Part shown: positions 44,401 to 56,400 of the stretch, piece by piece | Layout: every line of letters starts with the position of its first letter | Numbering within the stretch: the first letter of the stretch is position 1 | Source: Blastobasis lacticolella | Taxonomy: Eukaryota; Arthropoda; Insecta; Lepidoptera; Blastobasidae | Length of the DNA stretch: 64,000 nucleotides | Direction of reading: 5' to 3' | Assembly: GCA_905147135.1 (NCBI GenBank) | Contig: LR990051.1 | Span: forward strand, 15,095,115 to 15,159,114 | The notes under the pieces: generated by a model | Told to the model about the DNA's origin: nothing | The model's input: the letters and a program-made list of their open reading frames with translations, nothing else | The model's database searches: none | Position numbers and translations under genes: made by a program

Positions 44401-47400
44401 TTACACTGGACTATGAGACTATTGTGCTATATTATCTTAGATATCGAGACTGAGTGAACACTGCTCGAACATTTTACGCGTCCATATGTGACATTATCTC
44501 TTTCCCCCCCAGCTACAAATGCATATACTGCCGCGGCCGCGACGTGCCCCCGCCCCACGTGGCCCGCGCCCTGGAGGCCGCCGCCGCGACGCCCGCCATA
44601 ACGCGCCCCCCCGCCCCCCGCCCCACGCCGCAGTCGCTGGGGCTCGCCGGCGAGTACTACGTGGACGACGTGTGTCTGTCCCAGCGTGGCGCCCACCACA
44701 TGAAACAGCTGGAGGCGGAGATGGGGATCACGCATACGAGACGCAAGCGGCGGTTCAAGAATGAGGCGAACGAGAAGGACGCCGGTGAGTTGGGTGGGGG
44801 TGGGCGTTCGGATATTGCTGGGTTTACTTAACACTTCCACTGCTAACTCAAATACCAGAGCTATAGCTGTGCTAAGAATCGTAGCGCGCGTATTAAATGG
44901 AGCGAGATTTCCAAATTTTCCAGCATAACTAGCACAAGTGTGCTCCGCGCGCGACATATACACTGCTATAGCAGTGTATATGTCGCCCCTGCAGCAGCAG
45001 CTAGCAGCTAGCAGTGTATGTGGCGAGCTATATCGCAGGCATACTTGTGCTAGTCATGCATATGGCGTTAAAAAAGATTATATTTCGTCGCTTCATTCTT
45101 CAGATATAAGATAATTCACAACGTAGTCCCTTTAGCCTACAAGGTAGCTTCGCACGTTTATTTAAAGTAAAATCGATTTGTTTTCAATCGATCATTTTTA
45201 TTTTTTGTCGATCCTACGTATCGATACAGCCAGTCGCCATTTTTACGTCATTCCTTTTTCGTGCGAGGTAGCGAGCACATCGTGCACACGTGGTGCACAA
45301 CAAATTGTTAAAATTTTATTTCAAAAGTAGAAACACAGCGCCGAAAACAAGATTCGGTATTTTAAAAGAAAAAGCAAAGAACCTACGATGTCACAAAGTG
45401 GCGATATTCTCGGATTCCATTTCAGATTCCGATAAAAATTCATGTAAGTACCTACAATATTTTCGCCGAATGTAGTTACTTTTATAATTTATGCATTGAG
45501 TGTATTAATACAAAACCGGGGGGTTGGCCGTGAGTCAACACGACGGTGATTTAGCTTTAATGTATATACAATAAAAAATGAATATAATTAAAATTTCATC
45601 TGGAGGTTGGTCGAGAATCAACACGACGATATCAAATAACTACGCATACACCGCCTGGGGGTTGGTCGTGAATCATCACAAAGGCAATATGCAATAATCT
45701 AGTTTTCTCAAGCTGGTGATGATCGAGGTTTTTAGATACTTTAGATTCCGATTAAAACTAAGTAAGTTTCTATTTTACGCGATTTTCGCTTAATGTGATA
45801 CGTGTAATTTATGCATCGAGTGCTTCAATGTAAAACCTGGGGGTTGGCCGTGAGTCAACACGATGGTAAACACCTGGACGTTGGTCGAGAATCAACGCGA
45901 CGGTAAAATTATACACCTGGATGTTGGTCGAGAACCAACACGACGGTATCGACACAAAGGCTGGAGGTTGGTCGTGAACCATCACGAAGGCAATGTGCAT
46001 ATTCACCTGGATGTTGGTCGAGAACCAACACGACGGTATCGACACAGAGCCTGGAGGTTGGTCGTGAACCATCACGAAGGCAATGTGCATATTCACCTGG
46101 ATGTTGGTCGAGAACCAACACGACGGTATCGACACAGAGCCGGGAGGTTGGTCGTGAACCATCACGAAGGCAATGTGCATATTCACCTGGATGTTGGTCG
46201 AGAACCAACACGACGGTATCGACACAGAGCCGGGAGGTTGGTCGTGAACCATCACGAAGGCAATGTGCATATTCACCTGGATGTTGGTCGAGAACCAACA
46301 CGACGGTATCGACACAGAGCCGGGAGGTTGGTCGTGAACCATCACGAAGGCAATGTGCTTATTCACCTGGATGTTGGTCGAGAACCAACACGACGGTATC
46401 GACACAGAGCCTGGAGGTTGGTCGTGAACCATCACGAAGGCAATGTGCAATAATCCCAAGTGTCTCAACCTGCTGATGATCAAGAATCATTCTTGATCAT
46501 CAGCAGGTTCAAGAAGATCAGGTAGAGGTCTATGACATCTACCTACCCGCCACCGTCGATCGAGAATCGGCAGTGCGGATTTATTTTGTGGATATACCCA
46601 CATTCTTCACATATCTGTGGTTTTATCTTCGGAATGGTTTTTCGTTGATCGGGGATCAATACAAACACCTTAATATATTATGAACACTCGATGAACGATG
46701 AGAATAATACTTTAAACAGTGGGGCATTAAGTACCTACTAGTAAAGTAGGGGGTGTAATCGACCACTCGTTCGTAAACTCGTTTGTTCTAAAACGGACAT
46801 AATATGAATTTGTCTGCGGTTTTAGACATCGACACACCTCCGAATGCAATTACTGAGAGGTATTACTTGCTACTGAGGCGTCAACAGACCTGCCCCAGGT
46901 CGCCGTCGCCGCTAGAGTAGCGAAAGAGCCTGCGTCGGAGCCGTCCGATGCGCCCGCGCACAGTTAGACCCACAGCTGGTGCGGGTCCTCGAAGCTAATA
47001 TCCATAACGAACCCGAGCACAGGAACAAAATACATAATACAAGTCTATTGTGACTCCCTTACAAGGAAAATATCCTTAAGAGTTATTTAGTGCCGGAAAA
47101 CATAAAGTTACCCCAGGCACAAAAATAAAATTTCGTAAGCGGTCATCTGCGCCGCAACACGTACTCCAACGAGGAGAATACCATATTCATCGCCGTCAAA
47201 TATCTGAGTGACGCTCGCCGCATACTCTTGCGATCTTTATTTTATGGACTCGAAATCGAGAATAAAACTGATAATAATAACGCCTAACGATAAGGCGTCC
47301 TTGAGTGTCGTCCGTAACACTCACCGAAACGAAACGCTATTCGAAAGTACTGTGTGGGAATTGGCTCCATCGACATACCCTTTGCTCGCCTACGCGAGCC

Positions 47401-50400
47401 CGGGAAAATGGCCGTCACCGGGCATCCGCAGCGAGCGCCGGCCAAGCAGCCTCCCCGCGCCGCGGAAGCCGCCGGCGCCGGCCCGCAGCCGCACCTACAT
47501 AGTCACCTAAGTGACTCAGGTGCGCCACGTTGGTCGCGTACAATTATTTTTTAAATAATTGTTGGCATTGATTCGGGACGGTTTAGAAGTCCCATTCTAT
47601 AAGTCCGTGGCACAATATCTATGTTGCCCCTGGTATAGACAAGTATTCTGTCTCCTGACCAATACCAAACTTTTTGCTCCTGACAAAAAGAAGGAGTCCC
47701 CTAGTCCATTAAAATGTTAGTAGATTCGGGTACGATTTTAGTGTTCAGCCGAACACCTTGCATTGGGCAGGCGGCAGCCCCACATACCTAATCAATTGTT
47801 ATCTAAAATATTCCCGCCACCTAAAGCGATTGGGAAAAAAGATTCACCATTAATCTAAAATCACAAATAAATTTATACCGACCGATACGATATACGATCG
47901 GACCACAGAATCATTTCAAAATAAATTCCAAGAAACACATTTTTAAATATGATAAATTTGAAATTGTGAACCATAAAAGCTTTAATTCGATGGCAGAATT
48001 TACAACTTTTCAGCCTTACCGTATTAGTATCTCGGTTGCCCCGCGAGGTTTTACTAAAGTGACGACTAAGGTCGTCACCTTCTTAAGGTCTCAAGGCTCA
48101 AAATCCGTGCTATAGCACGATATAGCTATAGTATACTTAGACGATATAATTTGCATTGGCAATGACTTCGAGGAATGTTTAAGCAATGTTAACGAGGCCC
48201 AGATTACTTCAATGTCTCGTATTCATAGTCAACGTTAACAAACGCAACTTGCAACCTAAAAATATGTAGATATATAACTAGAATTTTATATAAAAATATA
48301 TAAAATTCTAGTGTTTATATGTTTTAATTTTGAGAATTTCACTTAATTTTTTTAACTGAAGAAAAGTGACATTATAGCACAATCAGTGTATATATTTTCG
48401 TCTCTTCCCCGTTGCACAATATAAGTTCGCTCAACTTATTGCGCTGTCAGTAGCAGCTTATCTAGCGCTACAATACAGCTGATTGCACACAAAATTTTTG
48501 ATCTATTGTTAAAATGTATTTAAAAATATAATAGCTACTTAAACTTTAGCATAAATATCCCCCCGTTCTACGTTCTTTGAGGATCTTAATTGATGGGCGC
48601 AAAACATTGGCCCTTTATTGTCCCGCAGGCCTTCATTATGTAAACGAGAACTTCACTAATGGCTATCGTACTGACTGGGGTACCGTCTATGGCGACGATT
48701 GGGTCAACGGGTGTTGGAAGCAATGTGAACTCAAGTATCCCATTAACTGGATTTACTAAACCTAAAAATGTTGCATCATACGATCATAATTGTGATATAT
48801 TGGTACGAGTAGATAACACCACAGCTATCAGCTATGTAAATTGTCAAGGAAGTATTGAATACCTTCATGCAAAGAATCTAGCGCGGCATATTTCGTTATG
48901 TGATATTAAGGTTGACGAGGACTCAAGAGAGTAAAGGACATAGAGTGGAAACTCTCTGACTCGGCTTACCGATAGATAGTCCACACTTTTAGACAGACTA
49001 TGACTGAGGTACCGGTAGATTACCGATTTCATGTCTCGCGTCAATGCCGACTGTGAGCGCTATTTATCCTGCAAACAGGACTCGGAGGCTATCGCAGTAG
49101 ATGCGATTAATCTCATGCATTCTCACTTGCCGCACTTCTCTCGATTTGCAATTTTGATTGCAGAATAATACTGATTCATATGAAGATTCTAACGAATTTG
49201 TGATAACATTTTAAGTAATCGTTTTAATACGAATGCTTCGTATGACACTTTGAACAATCATCGTTCAGCTCCGTATCCCATTTTGGTCCCAGTTAGGATG
49301 TTCGAATTAAACTATCACTAAAAGGAGCTTTCAAATTCAATCCAAGCGTGCCTAAGTATACTGCCACTTGGAATTCACGAGAGTGTATATAACATTTCAA
49401 ATTCGGTCCCGTCCGAATAAATAAAACATAATAAAAAGTTAACCAGAACATTAGGAATATTGGCCCTGTGTACCACACACACAGGGTACAAACGCTATCA
49501 CTTTTAAGGATGATAATATTAATACCACCTCAAATAGCATTAAAATCATAATTAGTTACAACATTAGGGTCAGGTCGCTAGTATCCAGGGCTCTTTCGTA
49601 CCTAATTTACGCATAACCCCTTCCATCACACTCGATGAGTATCTGATTAGAATCGAGCAACTCAGTACTGGCACATACTAAGTATCTCTTTCTGTCGTGC
49701 AAACCACACCATAAACAAGTCACGGACAAACCATTAGCCAATGGATTGGCAGGGTGATGACAGAGAGCAGTGTGACATGGGTCCATGTGCTGTGGCTCGG
49801 TGTGCCCGGCGTCCGGTGTCCGACGCTGGGGCCGGCGGCGTCTCCGCGGCGGGGCCCGCAATGCGGTGGCCGCAAGGACCAGCACATCGCGTTTTTGCCA
49901 GATATTATATCAAGCCGATCGCTGATGTCGGCCGATTTGTTAAACCAGTTTGTTTCTTAATAATGAATTAACCACAGTGTCCATTATGTTATATGTTTAA
50001 TTTACGGTTGATACCGTATAATTAATACATTGTTTAAAATGTATGAATAATAAATATTTTGTTTAAAATTTGCAAAACTTCCCTCTCCAAACATCTACGT
50101 TGTGAATTATCTTATATCTGAAGAATGAAGCGACGAAATATAATATATGATCAAACGAACTTCGCGAAGTTCGATCGATATTATATGAGTCGCTTCATTC
50201 GAAGATATAACACCCGCCCGCCCATATTCCCAGGCGTGGGGAAGTTTCGCATAGCATCTCTAAAAAGAATGACGTAAAAATGGCGACTGGCTGTATCGAT
50301 ACGTAGGATCGACAAAAAATAAAAATGATCGATTGAAAACAAATCGATTTTACTTTAAATAAACGTGCGAAGCTACCTTGTAGGCTAAAGGGACTACGTT

Positions 50401-53400
50401 GTGAATTATCTTATATCTTCGAATGAAGCGACTCATATAATATCGATCGAACTTCGCGAAGTTCGTTTGATCATATATTAATCCTTTGTAAAAAGTTATT
50501 GATCAAAAATCCAAATTCCAAAAGGAGTCCATTCCAATCAATGATAATACTTTATTTTAACATCGAACCTCACGTCTTAGTAACGCTATCTGGTAGAATT
50601 TTGAATCTCTAGTTGTCCGGGAGATATGTACTATTTAGGACTTTCACTCTTCCCAGCAATATATCTGAACGCTCCCAGGCTCGCTGTAAAATACCGTGAC
50701 CACTCGTAAACCTTTCAGTATCCCCTTTTCATTGAAATCTGTTTCTTTATACATAGAGCTCAGTTTTTTCGTATTTTCAAATTCAATCAAGTTATTAGCA
50801 TATTTACGAATTCTCCATACAATTAAAAACTTAAAATTAACTGATAAAGTAAAAGATTTCGAACGTTTATGCTCTTATCTCGAAAATTAACAAAAATAAT
50901 CTGTTGTTATGCTCGCATTTTGGGATGGATAGAAATAATGGCATCTATTGAAACAGTGGTTCAGAACGCCGACGCCGAGATGGCGGACGAGTCCAAGCCA
51001 GACAGCACTGCAGAAGTTAAGGAAGAACCCGGTGAGAGTCTTGATATATTTTCAAAATTCGCAATTCCATTACCATAATCGCAGGATGGCTAATTTCCTC
51101 CACGTTTTCGCCATTTCAAAATCCACCAAGGTCCTATCGAGACAAAATACTTATTGGATATAAACAACTGGGTATATTTTGATAAGACTGCTGTCAACAT
51201 ATAGGCCAGTCTTGGCCGGTCTCAGTGGCACCTTCTAGTGAATTTTGGAATGGCAAAACCTTCAATTGCATAGATTCAAACATAATTTTTTTTAACAATA
51301 ATTTCGCATTTATCTACTATCGAATATCTAGTTACCTTTTGTGTTACCGTAAAACCTCGTCTTTATACCAAACCCGATCTCTAGGTGCTGCGAACGCGAA
51401 TCTGAAGGAAGGAGTGCTATGGAACGTGGCCAACGACGGACCTGCCCCTGAGGGCTTCACCATCTACACCACAGAGTCTGGCCTTACCGTGCTTAGGCGT
51501 AAACGCCAGAGGAACCTGAACAAGCTGGGGATTGGGGGATTCGTCGTGCGGCAGAGACAAAACACCAAGGCCCAAGCCGACGAGGAAAAGGAAGGCGAGC
51601 TCCAGGCGGGAGGTGAGTTGTGATTTTTATTTGATGAGTGTGGAATGTCTACTCTTCTCGCTTCATATTATAGGCGATTTTTGCTTACACTTTACATCGA
51701 GAAATCAAATATCGAAACCGTCATTCAGACGCTATGATATTAAAAGCCATTATATTCAATTTTTATTATGCTTTTATAATAAAGTATCAGAATCATTACC
51801 GTACTAGGCCTGTTATAACGCTTGTTACATTGTCCTTATTGGCAACGGTCGTGCGACCGGCGGTTTTGAGGTGTCCTATTGGTCGGGCGGCGTCCGTCGT
51901 TGACGATGACCGTTGCCAATTAGGACAGCGTCTGTCAGTGTCACAGAAATAAAGCTATAGTTTACGGACTCTAAAATATGAAACAACAATTAACATGATG
52001 TGTGTTTTAAGACTTGCATGTGTATTTGACCCAAATAAAGATTTGTTTATGTCTATAATCTATAGCAATCCGAGCAAAGTGGCGGTCCATAGTCTCTGCC
52101 TACCCCACCTGTGGGACACAGGCGTTAGCATTATGTATGTATGTATATGTGTATGTATAATCTATATCTAAATATCCCCCGCGCAGAGTCGCCGAGCAAC
52201 AAGCGCAAGCCGCGCCGCAAGCCGCGGTCCAAGCTGATGGAGCAGTTCCCCTCCTACATGCAAGAGGCGTTCTTCGGGAAGGACCTGCTCGACCCCAACG
52301 GCAAGGGGAGCGCCGGTGCTGGTCAGTGGATGCTTCATACTTACATTGTATCAAATAAACTCTGTCTGTATATCCGCTAACACCTAAACCACGCAATCGA
52401 TTTTAATGCGGTTTTTTACTATCATTTAGAGAATTTTGTCCGACCGGTTCATATATATGACGAACCTATTATAATAGAGAAACCCCGAGAATATCCATGC
52501 AACGGCTTTGCACGGATATTCTCGAGGGGCGCTAATTATGCTTTATCAACAACCCGTACGTAACAGGCCACTGTTACATGACAAGAAAATTATATTTTCT
52601 TGTAGGCAATGATGTTGTTTTGGATTTTCTACCAATGATTTTGCTACGAATGGTTATTTTATTAGTGGATATTCGATATTGAAATCATTCATGCCTTGCC
52701 TATATTCTTTGGACTGGACAGTGCTCTTTCAGATACCCGGCGCCTCACCAGCAAGCCTTCGTGCACGCTGGTCGATCTACAATACACACTCAATACAATG
52801 GATGTTTGACATCAAAACTAATCAGCTATATACTATCCCATAGGCTTAGGCTTGGAGAAGCTGACGGGTTCTGGTCGCGCCTGGTCTCCGGACGGCCGCG
52901 AGCGCGAGGACTCCGACAGCGACGCGGACGACGTGATGCCCGCGCTCTCCGCGTACAGCGAGACTGACGCCTCTATAGTGATTGTGCTTAATACGGTAAG
53001 GGACACTGTTTTTTTTTGTCTAGGGGTGCGAACGGGCGGACGGTCCAAGTGATGGAAAGCGGCCAACGTCGTCCACTAGGCTAATTACGTAACGCTGTTG
53101 CCAACAATTCTCTGATTTCAATGATTGAAATGGTTACTTTTGCAATATCCGTATCATAGATTTCATAGGTTCAGTTGCTAACAAAGTTCCATTGCAATAA
53201 ACTGAAACTTTTATATCGATCATACGTAATCGCTAAAGTAACAATTTTAAACATATAAATCCGTGAATTGTTGGCAACAGGGTTACGTAATTAGCCAACT
53301 GAGCATCGGTATTTGATGTACCTGTAGACATGCCTTTATAACCGTATTGGCTTATAGGCAGGTAATAGGCAGAGGAAATATTTCGAGAGGAAATTCATTA

Positions 53401-56400
53401 CTTCTTTTTTACACTCATTATAAAAGACTGATGGGGATTATGTGGATGAAATCAGTTGGAGGGTGCAATGGCGGAAAAGGGAGGGTAGCACCAAGTTACA
53501 GTTTTTCAAAACATTCCCCGTTGTATATACGGTAGACGACACAGAGAGCCAACATCTCTCCGGAGGTTTAAGGTATCCGTAGTGTGAGAAGCGGCGCGTA
53601 GCGCCGATTTCGACCCAATTGTTGCGTCGGCCGCAGCGAAAATGTTAATTATGCCTTTGGACAAGTTGGTCATTTCACGAATTTAACTAAATGCATTAAC
53701 CATTTAACACCGTCCAACCCCATCAAACAGGAGGAGATCGAACTGCTACAATCCCTGAAACCCAAAGACGAGAAAGACGACCTGGGCCTCGACAGCATGA
53801 AGATAAAGAACGAGGGTTGCGAAGAACCCCTGAAGCATTCGGAGGACTCTACGGCGCTGAAGAACGCTATCCTGGGCCCGCAGCCAGCGGAAGACGCGCC
53901 GCCAAGAGCCGATAATATACCAGCCGTGCATGCTAAGCCAGAGCCGATTGCTACAGGTTAGTGTTGATAGATAGCTTTGTGGGAAATGTCTATTTAGGTC
54001 TGCTCAGTAGGTTAAATCAAAGACCGCTTTAGTATAAGTACGACGTTTATTATACGAAGTGCATTGTCTCCCGGTTAGTAGCCGACTGGCTCCATTACAA
54101 TATAAAAATGCTTACTAGCGAAAGAACTTATCTACACACATACAAGGTAGCTAGGTATATACCTACGCTACACACACCCCCTTCCTAAAAAATTACACAA
54201 TAAAAAACATGAAAATCATTACAAATAAAACATTAGGTTTACATTGATTTGAAATAACCTTTGAGCCTATGCCACAAAGTTTGGATTGCGCTGTCCCTGC
54301 GTTATCACGTTTACACCGGGTTGTTGGTTTTGCCACGCACTGAGTTCTCTTCTTAACACTCGTTTTGTCCTGTTGGTGCACAGCTTATAAAGTCCGTAAC
54401 ACATTGCCACTACGAAAATTACAGTCATTACGGTCACCAAAGTCCCCAACACTTCCAGCTTATATTCGTAGTGAGCCGTGGACGCTTGATTTGCTCCGTT
54501 CTGCGCAATAACAACTTCCTCTTCCTTTTTTTCTATGGAGTATGTTTTACCCATTATTACAAAAAATTATAAAATAACTATTACAATTCAAGAGGACAGA
54601 CGACTATGTCCTTCCAATATGTGTTGCAGTATGAATTGAACTGCGCCCACAAAAAATAATAATATCTAAACATAACTTATATTATACTTATATTATATAC
54701 CTATATTACCAATAAAATGACTGGCCTACTTGTTAATTACGAAATCATTGCAGTAAACATTTGGCTTATTGTCTATTCATCTAAAAATCTTACTGGCGTT
54801 TTAATAACTCTGCCACAGCGTGTTTTTTGTAAAGCAGTGTTTACATTGATTGATTCGTGATTTTCACTAGATTTCGTATAACTGCTGTTGTCTGATACAT
54901 TAAGCTCCTCCAAAATATATGCCGGCTTGAGTCTATCTATTGACACTGTATTAATTTTTCCGTTAATTACAATTTTAAAAATTTTAGGACCTCTTTCGAC
55001 AACTTTATATGGACCGCTGTAGGGTGGCGTTAATGGCTTCCGTACGGCGTCTATCCTAAGAAACACATGTGAACATCTGTTTAAATCGGCATGCACAAAT
55101 ATATTCTTGTTGCTGTTTACATTTCTGGATTTAGGCCTAATCTTACTTATATTATCTCTTAATCTAATAATATACGCCTGTGGATCATCTATTTTAGTTT
55201 CGTTTTCAGTACAAAAATCTCCCGGCAAGCGTAAACAATGCCCTAAAGTCATTTCCGCTGCGCTTATGAAATCGTTATCGCTTTGACACGCGGCCCTCAA
55301 TCCTAGCATCACCGTAGGTAACTCCGCATACCAACCATGATTGTCGTTTAATCGTGTCATTAAAGCTGTTTTTAATGATCGGTGCCATCTTTCTACCTTC
55401 CCATTGCATTGAGGATGATATGCAGTTGTTCGTGTTTTATGGATGCCTAATAACTTCATTAACGTGGTAAAAAGTCTACTTTCAAAGACGGCCCCTCTGT
55501 CTACTGTAATTTTATGACAACATCCAAAACGACTTATCCAACAATCATATACTGCTTTAGCGACGGTCTCCGCTGTAACATCTGCGACAGGGCATATTTC
55601 AGGCCACCGTGTGCGTCTGTCTATCATTGTGACGCAATATCGATAGCCTTGTTCTGTTACGGGTAGGGGTCCTATTATATCGACATGTAAATGTGTAAAA
55701 CGGTCGCTTTCCTCAAAATTACTTAGCCTAGAAACTGTGTGCCGCGCTATCTTACTCTTTTGACAATTAATGCATGTTCTTACCCATAAACCTATATCTC
55801 TGTTCATTCCGGGCCAAAAAACTCTTTTACTGATTAACGCTCGCGTTGTTCTAATTCCGGGGTGACTTAACCCATGTAAACTATCGAAAATATATTTCCT
55901 AAACTTGACTGGGATAAAAGGTCTTACGTGTTTTGTTGATACGTCACAGTAAATACTTTTATTTGTGTCGTTCAAATTCACGCGCTCAAGTTGTAAGCTG
56001 CTATCGTGTGCTCCACTCAATAAATTCGCTAGCTCAGCGTCTGTCGCCTGCTCATGCGCAACTTCTTCGAATTGCAACGAGGTCATGCAAGTTATCGTTT
56101 CGACTCTCGACAACGCGTCAGCAACCGGGTTCTGATTACCATGTATGTGTTGTATATCGTTCGTAAACTCACTAATGTACAACAATTGACGCGTCCTTCT
56201 GGGTAATTCTTTACTAGACCCTAACTTTGAAAACGCGTAGGTCAGTGGTTTATGATCTGTGTAGACCGTAAAAACTCTGCCCTCTATCATGTCCCTAAAA
56301 TAAACAATGCTAGAATAAATTGCCAAAAGTTCCTTATCATAAGTGCAGTACTTCTTTTGGGGTTCCGTCAGTCTTTTAGAGAAATAACCGAGGGGTTTCC

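Larger units (their letters stand above)
45078..50480 (+). mobile_element. DIRS-like tyrosine-recombinase-type retroelement, coding part decayed
   Basis: The element is about 5.4 kb and lies in the KMT2 intron between exons 15 and 16. Its inverted terminal repeats are at 45,078-45,253 and 50,268-50,480. Just inside the right repeat, at about 50,097-50,206, is a segment whose complement equals the left outer end joined to the right outer end. That is the internal complementary region that defines DIRS elements. No target duplication is seen, as expected. Plus-strand coding traces appear in DIRS order: gag-like (about 47,190-47,380), RT with VYLDDIICIGND (48,127-48,180), RNase H (48,577-48,930: TDWGTVYGDDWVNGCW, RVDNTTAISYVN), and a further region after 48,950. 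Frameshifts and stops break all of them. I did not find a tyrosine recombinase domain. Confidence 0.85.

Noticed and set aside
45840..46450. CRISPR-like repeat array
   Set aside because: Repeats are contiguous 90-bp minisatellite units without unique spacers, and the DNA is from an animal genome.
45809..46483. Long open frames (up to 224 codons) on both strands
   Set aside because: They exist only because the 90-bp minisatellite unit is divisible by three and lacks stops in several frames. The repeated peptide changes with frame and has no start or domain context.
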